A stretch of 64,000 bases of DNA from an uncultured Candidatus Altimarinota bacterium (GTDB taxonomy: Bacteria > Patescibacteriota > Gracilibacteria > BD1-5 > UBA6164). The stretch is taken from contig CALMJA010000025.1 of NCBI GenBank assembly GCA_937864295.1, positions 22,944 to 86,943 of the forward strand, in the 5' to 3' direction. Under the pieces are notes generated by a model. It was not told where the DNA came from and ran no database searches. It saw only the letters and a list, made by a program, of their open reading frames with translations. Positions 1-10,666 of this stretch are shown one piece after another; the stretch's first letter is position 1, and each line of letters begins with the position of its first letter. The translations under genes and the position numbers were made by a program.

Positions 1-2
1 AA

Positions 3-392
3 GATATTTCACCATTTATTTTTAAGAGACATGTTAAAAAATATTTAGATGAGTTATCTATTCCTGAAATATTTTTAGATAGAGATTTAAATGTAGGATT
101 TTCAGGTTGAGAAAAAAGAAAGATAGAAATACTTCAAATGAAATTAATTTGACCAAAATATATAATACTTGATGAAATTGATAGTTGACTTGATTTAGAT
201 GCATTTAGAGCAGTTGCTGAAATGCTTAAGAATTTAAGTAGTGAAAATAATACTCTTATTATAATTACTCATTATTTTAAAATCTTGGAATATGTTTCTG
301 TTGATAAAGTTTATGTAATGAAAGATTGAAAAGTAGAAAGAGAATGATGAATTGATATGATTAATGAAATTATGGAAAAAGGTTTTGAATAA
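3..392 (+). CDS. sufC: SufC, Fe-S assembly ABC ATPase (C-terminal part)
   Basis: The gene enters from the left edge; 129 residues of its C-terminal half are visible. They contain the ABC signature (FSGGEKRKIE), Walker B (YIILDEIDSGLD) and the switch His (IIITHY), with two of the glycines encoded by TGA. The DEIDSGLD form, followed by the H-loop and a short tail, is typical of SufC, the ATPase of the SufBCD scaffold that builds Fe-S clusters. sufB follows about 310 bases downstream, after a hairpin and one unrelated minus-strand gene. The missing N-terminal Walker A lies outside the window. Confidence 0.93.
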
Positions 393-397
393 AAAAG

Positions 398-417
398 GAG
401 AGAGCTTACGCTCTCTC
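398..417 (+). terminator. Hairpin downstream of sufC
   Basis: Perfect 8-bp stem GAGAGAGC / GCTCTCTC around a TTAC loop, six bases after the sufC stop. No U-tract follows on either strand, so it may be a weak terminator or an mRNA-stabilising hairpin. Confidence 0.5.
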
Positions 418-438
418 ACTTGCTAGAAGTCTGAGATA

Positions 439-609
439 TTACTCTTCAGACATAGAAACATCGGAAATATGTATTCCTGAACTTCTTCTTCCGGTTTCTT
501 CAGAAATCAATTGCCGGAGCAATTTGTATGAATAACCAGGTTCAACTGACAGTGAAATTTTTTTCTTTTTGCCAGTTTTACCAGCTTTATAAGTGATTTC
601 CAAAATCAT
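439..609 (-). CDS. Small ORF of foreign composition, function unknown
   Basis: A 56-residue basic protein. I chose the second ATG (607-609) because a strong Shine-Dalgarno GAGGAG sits just upstream; a longer start at 630 is possible. All glycines use GGN (GGT, GGC, GGA) and none uses TGA. It also uses CGG, CCG and CTC-type codons that are almost absent from neighbours. Stop is TAA. No family recognised. It is inserted between sufC and sufB on the opposite strand. The composition and the strong SD, unusual here, suggest recent acquisition or an assembly join; I cannot tell which. Confidence 0.5.
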   Translation of the reverse strand: MILEITYKAGKTGKKKKISLSVEPGYSYKLLRQLISEETGRRSSGIHISDVSMSEE

Positions 610-701
610 ATTCCGCTCCTCAATGAACAATTATCACAAAAGAGCAATCAAAAACGATATATCCCGGATAAAGTTTATAAAATATAATTTAAAATATAAA
701 A

Positions 702-2105
702 ATGTCAAATACAGATTTAAAAAATATGAGTATTTCAGACTCTTGGCATTTTCAAGATGAGGTGACATACTCAAATACAATATTAAAATGAATAAATGAA
801 GAAGTTGTTAGACAAATATCTACTTCAAATAATGAACCTGATTGGATGCTAGAACTTAGACTTAAAGCATTGAAAATATTTGAGTGAAAAGAAATGCCAA
901 AATGGTGACCTGATTTAAGTCGTTTAGATTTAAATGAGATTTATTATTTTGCAAAACCAGAGTGAGCTTGAGCTAAAAAAACTTGGGAAGAAGTACCTGA
1001 AAATATCAAAAATACTTTTGATAGATTAGGTATACCAGAAGCTGAAAAGAAATCACTTGCATGAGTTTGAGCACAGTATGACTCTGAAGTAGTTTACCAC
1101 TCTTTAAAACAAGAATTAATAGATGTCTGAGTTATTTTTGATGATACATCTATCGCTGTAAACAAATATCCAGATTTAATTAAAAAATATTTTTCTAAAT
1201 GTATTCCAATATCTGATCATAAATTTGCAGCATTGCATTATGCTGTTTGGTCATGAGGTACTTTTATGTATATACCAGCTTGAGTTAAATTGACTGAACC
1301 GCTTCAATCTTATTTTAGAATGAATAAGAAATCAGGATGACAATTTGAACATACTATAATTATACTTGAAGAAGGTGCAGAAGCACATTATATAGAATGA
1401 TGTTCAGCTCCAAAATATGATGAAAATTCTCTTCATGCTGGATGAGTTGAAATATTTGTAGACAAAAATGCTCACATGAGATATAGTTCAGTTGAAAATT
1501 GGAGTGTTGATACTTATAATTTAAATACAAAAAGAGCTATAGTTCAGGAAAATGCTTATATGGAATGGGTAGGTTGAAATATGTGAAGTTGAGTAACTAT
1601 GCTTTACCCATGTAGTATTTTATTATGAGACAATAGTAAAACTGATATGCTTTGACTTGCATTTGCAAACAAGGGGCAAAATCAAGATGTTTGAGCAAAA
1701 GTTATTCATATATGAAAAAACACTACTTCAAATATAATTTCAAAATCTCTTAGTAAATGAGGTTGAATTAGCACTTATAGATGACTTGTTGATATAAAAC
1801 CAAGTGCAACTTGATCAGTTTCAAAAATAGATTGTGATGCACTACTTTTAGATAATTTATCTGTTTCAGATACTGTTCCAAATATAATTGTAGGAAATAG
1901 TAGTTCTACAGTTGGTCATGAAGCTAGTGCTTGAAAGATAAATGATGATTATTTATTTTATCTAAGAAGTAGAGGAATAAGTGAAGATGAAGCAAAAGCT
2001 ATGATTGTAAATGGTTTTATTTCTTGAGTAGTAAAAGAATTACCACTTGAATATGCTAGTGAAATGAATGTACTAATAAGTATGGAATTTGAATGAGGTT
2101 TTTAA
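702..2105 (+). CDS. sufB: SufB, Fe-S cluster scaffold protein
   Basis: 467 residues, the usual SufB length. Conserved blocks include the start of the beta-helix domain ([11 protein letters not shown]), [15 protein letters not shown], and the C-terminal [22 protein letters not shown] with the conserved His and Glu of the SufBD family. SufB carries the nascent cluster in the SufBC2D complex. It is followed by an A-type carrier and a SufD-like gene. Many glycines are TGA. A TATAAT at 683-688 lies only 14 bases before the ATG, so the mRNA may be nearly leaderless. Confidence 0.95.
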
Positions 2106-2124
2106 TTTTTATTATTAATAAAAA

Positions 2125-2511
2125 ATGAAATTAGATAAAAAAACAGTACTAGATTTAATAGAAAGAAAAGTTGAGAAGATACTTGTTTATTTTTATGATG
2201 CTTGATGTTCTGGTACAAAAGTAGATATAAAAGAAGATTTTATAGTAGACGATAGTTTAGAAAAATTAGAATTAAGCAGCAGTCCATTTTTTGTCTATGT
2301 AGAAAAAAAAGATAAGCAAAAGTTTGCTTGAGCTATTATCACAAAAACTATAGTTGCAGATCATACTTGAAAAGAAAAAATTCGTTATATATTTAATAAT
2401 GAGCAAGTAAAAGATAGATGTGGTTGTGGAAGTAGTTTTAGTTTTGGTAAAAAAACACCTAAATTTGATTTAAGTAAATTAGATTCATTAAAAAATAATT
2501 TTAAAAAATAA
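2125..2511 (+). CDS. A-type Fe-S carrier (SufA/IscA/HesB-like)
   Basis: 128 residues. The three cysteines of A-type carriers are visible: one in DAGCSGTKVDI near residue 28 and the C-terminal CGCGSSFSF pair near residues 98-100. The family receives Fe-S clusters or iron and passes them to apoproteins. It lies 19 bases after sufB, and its TAA stop overlaps the ATG of the next gene, consistent with one operon. The body of the protein is diverged, so the exact subtype is uncertain. Confidence 0.8.
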
Positions 2512-3194
2512 TGATAATTAAAGAAAATTGATTTTATGACATAAGTGATATTTTAGATTTAGAAATAGTAATTAGTAAATGAATTACTGTTTGAATTTAT
2601 GATTCATGAATAAATAATAAAAAAATATTTTTAGAAGAAAATAGTTTTTTAGATTTTTTTTCATTTTTAGAAAATAAAGATAATCACAAAATAGAGTTTT
2701 TTCAAAATGAAAATAATTCTATTTTAAATGTAAAATATTTATTATTTTCTAAAAATGATGAAGTAATAAAATCTAAAATTTATTCAAAGATTTCAAGTTC
2801 TTATTCAAAAAGTGATGTGAAAATACTTTCTCTTATTTGAAATAAGGGGAATATAGACTTAGATTGAGTTATAGAAATAGATTCTGGTTTTGAGAAAATA
2901 ATATGACATTTAAAGGAAGAAAATTTGTTTTTGAGCGAAACTTGAAAAATGAAATGAATACCAACATTACTTGTTAGAAGTGATGATGTAGAAGCAAGTC
3001 ATTCTTGCAAGATTGAAAAAATAAGTGAAAAAAATTTATTTTATTTAAAAAGTAGGTGAATAGATGAAAAAGATGCACATATATTACTTTTAGAAGCAAA
3101 TGTTAAATCTATATTTTCTTGTTTATCTATGATTGATAATATTTTTTATGAATCATTAATAAATAAAATTGTCTATTCTATCAAGGAAAATTAA
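2511..3194 (+). CDS. sufD: SufD-like Fe-S scaffold protein
   Basis: 227 residues, shorter than typical SufD (about 400). The C-terminal block DDVEASHSCKIEKIS followed by LFYLKSRGIDEKDA matches the SufB/SufD family signature with the functional His. The N-terminal half is reduced, leaving mainly a short beta-helix region. The start codon overlaps the stop of the A-type carrier gene. It presumably pairs with SufB in the scaffold complex. The truncated size fits the genome reduction of CPR bacteria. Confidence 0.8.
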
Positions 3195-3264
3195 TAAATT
3201 TTTTTTGATTTATTTTTGTGAAACTATATAATGTATACCATATTTATAAACTAAAATTCTACTA

Positions 3265-3834
3265 ATGAAAAAAGCTATTTCTACATTTTTTTTACTTTTG
3301 ATTTGTTCTACTTCTTTTTCAGTTTCATTTGCTGAAAGTGTTGATTTAAATACTACAAGTACTTGAATAACATCTACATGATTAACTTCTACTTGAGAAA
3401 TAATTAAAATTGAAGAAAATATTGATTTAACAAATACTGGTAGTGAAATTGATGAAACTTCGTATATTTATTATTATGGGCAATGATGTAGTCATTGTGC
3501 AAATTTAGATAAATATTTTAAATGAGTTTGAGCATATGAAAAGTTAAATATTACAAAAAAAGAAGTTTATTTTGATGATAAAAATAGACAAGAAATGATG
3601 GACGAATGAAAAAGACTTTGATTAAATGAAAGTGAAATTTGAGTACCATTTTTTATAATAAATGAATCATGAGTTGAGACTCCTTTAATATGAGATGGTC
3701 CGGTTATAGAAAAATTAAAGCCAACTTTATGAGAAGTTCCAGAAAATAAAAATAAAACTATTATTTTTACCATATTAATAGTTCTTGCTATAATTATTCC
3801 TGTTTTTTTAATAAAATTATCAAACAAAAATTAA
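3265..3834 (+). CDS. Exported thioredoxin-fold protein with C-terminal membrane anchor
   Basis: 189 residues. An N-terminal signal peptide (residues 1-23, ending SFA) is followed by a Thr/Ser/Gly-rich linker. A thioredoxin-like active site YYGQGCSHCANL (CxxC near residue 75) comes next. The segment GVPFFII resembles the cis-Pro loop. A membrane segment of about 20 residues precedes a basic tail. It is one base away from a CcdA-like gene. The pair suggests an extracytoplasmic disulfide-reducing relay with electrons supplied through CcdA. Its place inside an Fe-S assembly cluster is unusual. Confidence 0.75.
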
Positions 3835-3835
3835 T

Positions 3836-4621
3836 ATGAAAAAAATATTATTAGTGCTAATTTCTTTGTTATTTGTTTTTTGAATTGCTAACGCAACTTG
3901 AGATACTGAAGTAATAATTTCATTAAAAGATAGGTTAGATTTCTTTTGGATCTTGGTTCCAGCTGCTATATGAGATAGTATAAATCCATGTGCATTTGCT
4001 GTTATGTTTATATTATTATCATCAATTCTTAGAGAACAATGAAATAAAAAAACAGTAATATTAGCCTGAGCATTATTTACACTTTCTGTATTTATTAGTT
4101 ATATGGCTATGTGATTATGATTATATAGAGCATTAGCAACAACTGATAGTGTTTTTTATTTAAAATTAGTAGTTTGAATACTTTGAGTTTTTATATGACT
4201 TGCTAATTTAAAAGATTATTTTTGGTATGGTAAACTTTTTAAAATGGAAGTTCCAGATAGCTGGAGACCTAAAATGAGAAATTTATTAAAAAAAGTAGTT
4301 TCTCCTATGTGAGCATTTTTTGTTTGATTTTTGATATCATTATTTTTACTTCCTTGTACATCAGGACCTTACTTAGTTGTACTTGGTTATTTGGCTTCTG
4401 AATCAGAAGTAATTAATACATGGTGATATATTTATATACTTATATATAATCTAATTTTTATTATCCCAATGATAATAATTACACTACTTATAGGTTTATG
4501 ATATAAATGAGTTGCTGAACTTAGAGAATATAAAGAATTAAATGTTGAAAAATTACATTTAGTAACATGAATAATTATGTTATTACTTTGAGTTTATATT
4601 TTATTTGATATTTTAGTTTAA
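3836..4621 (+). CDS. CcdA/DsbD-type membrane thiol-electron transporter
   Basis: 261 residues, a signal-like N-terminus and about six to seven membrane segments. The two redox-active cysteines of the CcdA family are seen in SINPCAFAVMF and LLPCTSGPY, each near a proline. The family moves electrons from cytoplasmic thioredoxin to periplasmic or surface thiol proteins. The gene is one base after the exported thioredoxin-like gene, its likely partner. Confidence 0.85.
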
Positions 4622-4625
4622 TTTT

Positions 4626-5027
4626 ATGTACAATGATACAATAACATTTTATAGTAAAACTCCTCCTAATAAATGAGTATTAACTGATTTTACTATAAAA
4701 CATTCTGAAGATAATAGTATATGTTGAGATGATTTAGAAGTATATTTAAAAATAGAAAATAATAAAGTTACTGATTTTTCATTTTCTTGAGAAACTGCAA
4801 TTATTACAACTGCTTGTGCTTCTATATTTTGAGAATCAATTATATGAATGGATCTTCAAGAAATACTTGAAAAAAAATATGATTATATAGAAGAACTTAT
4901 TTGAATGCCAGTTTCTCCTAGAAGAAAACAAGCATCAGTTCTTTGATTATTGACTACAATTAATGCAATTCATAATTATTTATGAGATTTAAAAACAATA
5001 GATTTTGATGATTTAATAATAGACTAA
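4626..5027 (+). CDS. SufU/IscU-like Fe-S scaffold
   Basis: 133 residues. The IscU/SufU pattern is visible: CGDDLEVYLKIENNKVTDF (first Cys plus Asp), then TTACASIFGE (second Cys), then GMPVSPRRKQAS. Family members usually have a third Cys near that last motif (as in PRR-x-x-C), but here there is Ala. It may therefore act as a sulfur-transfer or zinc-type SufU variant or be impaired. It sits between ccdA-like and the Rrf2 regulator in the suf operon. Confidence 0.75.
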
Positions 5028-5030
5028 AAT

Positions 5031-5435
5031 ATGATAAAATTATCAACAAGAGGTGATTATGCAATAAAGACTATTATTTATTTATTAAAAAATAATACTA
5101 GTCTTGTTAAAATATCTGAAATTTCAACAAATCAAAAATTATCAGAATCTCTTCTTAGAAGAGTAGTAGCTGATATGGAAAGAAATTCTATTATAGAAAC
5201 TATAAAATGAAGAAATTGATGAATTAAAATATGAAAAGATTTAGGATCTATTTCTATTTATGATGTATTTTTATCTGTATGAGAAGAGTTATGAATTAGT
5301 GATTGTACTAAATGAATGTATTGTGATAATCATGAAAGTTGTCAAACTACGAGTTTATATTCTTTGATTCAAAAATCTTTTAATGGAGTTTTAAAACTTT
5401 ATACTTTAGATAAAATAATAAAAAAAGAAAGCTAA
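5031..5435 (+). CDS. Rrf2-family transcription regulator (IscR/SufR type)
   Basis: 134 residues. The N-terminal winged helix begins MIKLSTRGDYAIKTIIYLL, typical of Rrf2. The wing contains RNGGIKIGKD. Three cysteines in CTKGMYCDNHESC (about residues 92-104) match the Fe-S ligand loop of IscR-like proteins. As last gene of the suf operon it probably senses cluster status and represses or tunes the operon. No operator could be identified with confidence. Confidence 0.88.
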
Positions 5436-5451
5436 TTTAGCTTTCTTTTTT
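5421..5451. terminator. Bidirectional terminator between rrf2-like gene and rplA
   Basis: Near-perfect palindrome with core GCTAA-T-TTAGC flanked by A and T runs. It lies between convergent genes and overlaps the Rrf2 stop, so it can serve both strands. Confidence 0.85.
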
Positions 5452-5456
5452 TATTA

Positions 5457-6137
5457 TTATGCAATGTCTAATTTAATAGAAGGTCCCATAGCGTTACATA
5501 CATAAACAGTATTTATATATTTACCTTTTGAACCAACTGGTTTAACATCATTTATAGTTTTTAAGAAGTATTTTAAATTTTCTTCTAATTTATCAGCACC
5601 AAATGATAATTTACCAAAAATAGAGTGAACATTACCTTGTTTATCAGTTTTGAATTCAAATTTACCAGCTGCAATTTCTTTAATTACACTTAATAAATCA
5701 GGAGAAACAGTACCAGCTTTTGGATTTGGCATTAAACCTTTTGGACCTAAAACTCTAGCAATTTTACCTAAGTTTCTCATCATTGAAGGAGTTGCAATAC
5801 AAACATCAAAATCTAAAGAGATTTCTCATTTTTCAATTTGTTGAATTAAATCATCACCACCAGCAACTAATGCTCCAGCTTTTTTAAGTTCAGCAGCATC
5901 ACCTTCTGTAAAAGCACAGATTCTTGATACTTTACCTGAACCATTAGGTAGAGTTATAGTAGTTCTAATCATTTGATCAGCATATTTTGGATCTAGATTT
6001 AAGTTGAAATGAATTTCAACAGTAGGGTCAAATTTAACAGTGTTTGTTTTTTCTAATAATTCTACTGCTTCTTTAACTGAGTAAACTTCTGAAGTTATTA
6101 ACTCAACAGCTTTATTATATTTTTTTCCTCTTGCCAT
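5457..6137 (-). CDS. rplA: 50S ribosomal protein L1
   Basis: 226 residues, full length for L1. Starts MARGKKYNKA and contains the L1 signature region MRNLGKIARVLGPKGLMPNPK and TGTVSPDL-like strand. Only one or two glycines are TGA. L1 binds 23S rRNA at the stalk and can repress its own mRNA. The usual partner rplK is not adjacent. Confidence 0.95.
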
Positions 6138-6218
6138 TTGTATAGTTTTAAAAAATAAAGGTAATAGCGAACTTTATATAGTTCTTCCTTGTAAGGCTGG
6201 CAAATTATATATAAAAAA

Positions 6219-6250
6219 ATAAAAAAGTAAAATTAATTTTACTTTTTTAT
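6219..6250 (-). terminator. Terminator downstream of yidD
   Basis: Perfect palindrome centred at AATTAATT with AAAAAAGTAAAA / TTTTACTTTTTT arms. It lies after the yidD stop on the minus strand and upstream of rplA, separating the two transcripts. Confidence 0.75.
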
Positions 6251-6282
6251 TTCAGGAATTATATCTTGAGTCTTTTATCAAA

Positions 6283-6534
6283 TTAATTTTTATCAACTGG
6301 ATCATAGCCTCATTTATTCCATGGCATACATCTAAGAATTCTTCAAGTTCATTTTATAGTTCAAAGTATAGCTCATTTTTTTTCAACTGCTTCTATCATA
6401 TATTGGCTACAAGTAGGGATATGTTTGCAATAGGGGATATTGTTATTTGCTTTAGCCCAAATAGAGTGATCTGGTGAAATATATTTTTGATATTTTTCAA
6501 CAATAGATATTATTATTTTTTGTCCGTTATTCAT
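6283..6534 (-). CDS. yidD: Membrane protein insertion efficiency factor YidD
   Basis: 83 residues. The family signature is clear: IPTCSQYMIEAVEKNG, then WRILRCMPWNKGGYDPV. YidD is a small membrane-associated protein that helps YidC insert membrane proteins. It usually neighbours rnpA/yidC; here it stands alone between rplT and rplA, bounded by hairpins. Confidence 0.92.
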
Positions 6535-6547
6535 ATTTTTAAATTAA

Positions 6548-6580
6548 AAAAAAGTTCTATTATTATAATAGAACTTTTTT
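6548..6580 (-). terminator. Terminator of the rpsT-infC-rpmI-rplT transcript
   Basis: Hairpin AGTTCTATTA / TAATAGAACT with a short loop and flanking A/T tracts, immediately after the rplT stop on the minus strand. Confidence 0.85.
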
Positions 6581-6581
6581 A

Positions 6582-6926
6582 TTATTTTACAAATTTTACA
6601 ATTCAAGCAAAAACTTGTGGATTTGAAACAGCTAAGTTTGATAAAACTTTTCTATTTAATTTAACATTTTTTAAGTATAAAGCGTTAATAAGTTTAGAAT
6701 AACTTAAACCACTTTCTCTAGAAGCAATGTTAATTCTTACATTCCATAGTCTTCTGAAATCTCTTTTCTTTCTTCTTCTACCAATGTAAGCATTAGTACC
6801 AGCTTTCATCCAAGCATTTCTAGCATTAACAAAAGATCTAGATCTTAACATTCTATATCATTTGTTTGCTTTTAAGATTTTACTATGTCTTTTTTTAGTC
6901 ATCAGACCTCTTTTAACTCTAACCAT
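6582..6926 (-). CDS. rplT: 50S ribosomal protein L20
   Basis: 114 residues, standard length. Contains the L20 core NARNAWMKAGTNAYIGRRRKKRD style region and LWNVRINIASRE (read in parts). L20 is needed for early 50S assembly and often controls infC-rpmI-rplT translation. It lies downstream of rpmI in the canonical IF3-L35-L20 order. Confidence 0.95.
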
Positions 6927-6966
6927 CTTAATTTATTAATTATTAATTTAATATTTTAATCTCATA

Positions 6967-7161
6967 TTATATATGAGGCATTTGTTGTCTAATTTTTTTA
7001 GCTTCAGTTCCTGAAACAATTAGACCATATTTATTTCTACCTTTAGCTTTTTTACTTTTATCAGATAGTAAATGTCTTTTACAAGCTTTTCCAAGTTTAA
7101 ATTTACCGCTTCCAGTAACTTTAAGTCTTTTTTTAACTCAGCTTCTAGTTTTTAAAGTCAT
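6967..7161 (-). CDS. rpmI: 50S ribosomal protein L35
   Basis: 64 residues. Starts MTLKTRSGVKKRLKVTGSGK and contains the L35 segment KACKRHLLSDKSKKAKGR. Two glycines are TGA. It sits between infC and rplT as in most bacteria. It was too short or broken to appear as a standard-code ORF. Confidence 0.93.
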
Positions 7162-7186
7162 ATTTCTATTATTAGAATTATAAAGA

Positions 7187-7702
7187 TTATTTTATAGGTT
7201 TTAACATAGCCAAGAAAGTATTTCAATTTTTTTTAATTGGTCAATCAAGTTTATAGTATTCTGCTAAACTATTTACAAAAACATTCATTTTTTCACTTGC
7301 AATGTTTTCATATTGATTTTCTCTTCATTTTAGCATTAAGCTAACTTTTAGAGGATGTCATCATTTAGCAAAACCTTCAGCTTGGTTTTTTCTTACTTCT
7401 AAGTCATGTTCTCAAATTTTGAAAGTTATCCTTATATTTTTTAAGTCAGGAGCTTTTCATTTTTGTTTACTTTTTTGTTCTTGTTTTTTTTGTCTATATA
7501 AAAATTTACCGTAATCAAGAATTTTTATTATACTCAAATCTCATTTACTTCACATTTCCATTAAATCTAGTTCTAATGCTTTAGCTTTTTCTCTAGCTTC
7601 ATCCATAGACATTTCTCATAGGTTTTCTCATTCATCATTAATTAGTTGAATTTTGTTTGCCCTGATTTCATCATTTAATAGTCTTCTTTTCTCTTTCAAG
7701 AT
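7187..7702 (-). CDS. infC: Translation initiation factor IF-3, non-AUG start
   Basis: About 170 residues. The N-terminal block KEKRRLLNDEIRANKIQLI, the linker YGKFLYRQKKQEQKSKQK and the C-domain LKNIRITFKIGEHDLEVR are diagnostic. There is no ATG in frame between the upstream TAA and the conserved NDEIR; the candidates are ATA (7706-7708), ATC (7700-7702, chosen) and TTG (7697-7699). A rare start is a hallmark of infC because IF-3 rejects non-AUG codons and so represses its own synthesis. It lies 16 bases after rpsT. Confidence 0.92.
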
Positions 7703-7718
7703 TGGTATATATTAGAAA

Positions 7719-8018
7719 TTAAGATATAGATTTTAACATTTTAACAAATTTTGCTTTTTTTCTTGAACCATTGTTTGCGTGAACTATATTTTTTTTCACT
7801 AATTTATCAATGATTGATTGTAAACCAGATTTTGTGTTTTTACCATCTTTATCTTTTTGGTTTGTATAGATAGCTTTAGCAGCTTCTAAATCTTTGTTTT
7901 TTATAGCTTTTTCAAAAGCTACTCTAGCTTCTCTATAAAGTGATCTATAATGATCATTTTTAGATTTTCTTTTTTGATTTTGTCTTAATTGTTTTTTTGC
8001 AGACGCTAATATTGGCAT
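7719..8018 (-). CDS. rpsT: 30S ribosomal protein S20
   Basis: 99 residues, starting MPILASAKKQLRQNQKRKSK, typical of S20 (primary 16S binder). This is one of the few genes with no TGA codon at all. It heads the rpsT-infC-rpmI-rplT group on the minus strand. Confidence 0.93.
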   Translation of the reverse strand: MPILASAKKQLRQNQKRKSKNDHYRSLYREARVAFEKAIKNKDLEAAKAIYTNQKDKDGKNTKSGLQSIIDKLVKKNIVHANNGSRKKAKFVKMLKSIS

Positions 8019-8158
8019 AAAAAAAAATTTATTTAAATATAAAACTATTATTATTTGTTTTGATTAAATAACCATATTTGAGGATTGGGCTATTAAATCG
8101 GTCTCTTTTGTGCGGCAATTATATAAGAAACTATACAAAAGTCAAAAGATTTTTACAT

Positions 8159-8190
8159 AAAAAAACTAGGATTTTTAACCTAGTTTTTTT
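8159..8190 (-). terminator. pheT terminator
   Basis: Stem AAACTAGG / CCTAGTTT with loop ATTTTTAA and a T/A run, coincident with the pheT stop codon on the minus strand. Confidence 0.85.
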
Positions 8191-10558
8191 ATCTAAGTTC
8201 TCATCAAATTTTAGCAACATTTTTTACTATTTCATTTATCAAATTTGCTTTATCTTTATCATCAAGAGTTTTTTCAAGTGATTGTATATAAATAGTGAAT
8301 AATAAACTTCTTTTTCAAGGTAATTTTTCTTCATTTTCATATATATCTATTAAATCTACTTTATTTATTATGTTTTTATCAGTTTTTTCAATTGCTAATT
8401 TTATTTTACTTGCTTTATTATCTTTATCAATAACAAAGTTCAAATCAAAATTATTTTCTTGAAAACTTGATATATCTTTTGCTTTTATAGTTGAATAAAT
8501 AGCACTTTCAAGTGATTCTATATTTATTTCAAAAAATCAGATTCTTGAATTTATACTGAAATTATTTGCAACTTTTGGATTTATTTCTCAAATTATTCAT
8601 ACTTGTTGTCATCTAACTATTATTGCTCAAGTTCTTCAAGTATGAGCATATTTAGGTAGAGAAGTAGTATTTTCATATGAAAAATTAAGTACACCTATAT
8701 ATTTTAAGAAATTTGAAACAGTATTTTGAATATCGTAATATGCAATATCTTTGTTTATTATTTCAACTCATGATAAATTATAATTTTCAATTACATCAGT
8801 TTTGTTTAAATTAAAAACTTTTTCAATTTCAAATAATTTCATTTCACTATATTCATTTATATTTTTTTCTAATGATAACAATAAATTAGGGATTAAACTT
8901 CATCTAAGATGAGTTAATTCTTCACTTAATGCATTTTTCATAGGTATAAGATTTTCAGTAGTACCTAATGTTTTTTTCATTAAATCATTACTAACAAAAG
9001 AATATGTATACATATCAAAGTATCAAATACTTGAAAAATAATTTCTCACATCATTTTTTATTTTATATGTATTTGTTTGAGCAACTGCTCACATATTTAT
9101 TTCAGGAATAGTTGAAATTATGTTATTGTAACCAGTAATTCTAGCTATTTCTTCAGCTATATCAGCTTTAAAATTTAAATCCTTTCTCCAGAATGGAATC
9201 AAAAGTTTATCATCTTTTTTTTCTACTCATAGATTATTTAATATTTTTAATACTTCAGCTTCACTATAATTAGTTCAAACTAATTTATTTATGAATTTTA
9301 AATCAAATAAAACATTTATTTCCTTTTGTTTTATAGGGTAGATATCATCAAATGCAGAGATTTTTATATCTTTTAGATTTTTTTCAAGTTCAGAAACTAT
9401 AAGTGATAATCAAGCTTCTTGCATGCCATTAACTATATCTTTTTCAAAAACATTTAATGCATCAGTTCTAACTCATAATTTTTTTCAAGATTTTCTAATT
9501 GTCGCTTGATCAAAATTTGCAGATTCTATTATTATATTTTTTGTAGTATTAGAAACAGCAGAGCTTTTTCATCCAATAACTCATCCAAGAGCTAGTATTT
9601 TTTTATCATCAGCAATTACTATATCTTCACTAGATAATTCATATTCACTATCATTTAAAGCAACGAATTTTTCTCAGGCTCTCGCATATCTAATAGTTAT
9701 ATTTCATTCTATTTTATCTGCGTCAAAACAATGAGTTGGTTGACCATAAAGGTATAGAGAGTAGTTTGATAAATCTATTAATAATCATTTAGATGCTATA
9801 TCACTACTAGCCAAAACTTGTTTTATATAATCTGGACTTTCTATATTTGCTACATTTTCAACTTTTAATCACATATATCTAGAAACAACTTCAGTTATTT
9901 CATTTTTAATTCATAAACTTTTAATTCATGAAAAATCTTTAATCTCATAATTGAAATCAAATTTTTCTCAAGAGATAGCATATATTTCTCTTATTATTCA
10001 AATGTGAGAAAATAAATCGGGTCTATGATTTATTGCTTTGTTATCTATTTCTAATATTTGATCATCTCTTCATACAATTTCATCTATTCAAGTTCAAGTT
10101 TTAGCATTTACAAATGATAAATCAAGAATTTCTTTTTCGTCTTTTGCCGGAAATTCATTTTTTAATCAGATTTCTTCAGATGCACAAATCATACCATAAC
10201 TATCAACTCATCTTATAGCAGTTTTTTTCATAATAACTGGTTCTCATTGTCCATGCCATAAAACACTTGCTCATATTTTTGCAACTGCTACACCTTGTCA
10301 AACTTCTAAATTTGAACCTCAACAAACAATTTGAATGTCTTCGTTTTCTCAAGCATCAACACTGCAAACTCTTAGAGAATTCGCATCAGGATGTGCTTCT
10401 ATTTTTGTAATTTTTCAAAAAACTATGTTTTCAAAATCTTTTTTCTCAGAATGTATTCCTTCTACTTCAGCTGTATGCATAACTAAATCTTTTGCTATAT
10501 CATCAGCAGATTTAATGTTTTTAATGTATTTTTGTAAAACTTTGTAAGAGATTTTCAT
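8189..10558 (-). CDS. pheT: Phenylalanyl-tRNA synthetase beta subunit
   Basis: 789 residues, the normal size for PheT. Starts MKISYKVLQKYI. It has an EMAP/tRNA-binding domain (KITKIEAHPDADSLRVCSVD then IVCGGSNLEVGQGVAVAKIG), the B3/4 editing region, B5 (KILNNLGVEKKDDKLLIPFW), the core domain (RYFSSIGY-like) and a C-terminal FDX-ACB domain. It forms the alpha2beta2 enzyme that charges tRNA-Phe; pheS is not adjacent. Numerous TGA glycines. Confidence 0.95.
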
Positions 10559-10614
10559 TTTTATTCTATTATTAAACTTAATGTATGAAATATATGCAAA
10601 AACCTGAAAAAGGC

Positions 10615-10666
10615 AAGAATAACTAAAACGATTGCTAAATATTTAGCAATCGTTTTAGTTATTCTT
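10615..10666 (-). terminator. 52-bp perfect palindrome, likely terminator
   Basis: Two 26-bp arms, perfectly complementary about the point 10640.5, with no mismatch. The right arm includes the last codons of the GyrI-like gene. It lies upstream of pheT and downstream of the minus-strand gene, so it most likely terminates the latter. The arm length is far beyond that of the other hairpins here. Confidence 0.7.

Noticed and set aside
3567..3827. Minus-strand ORF opposite the thioredoxin-like gene
   Set aside because: Shadow of a clearly coding plus-strand frame with signal peptide and CxxC.
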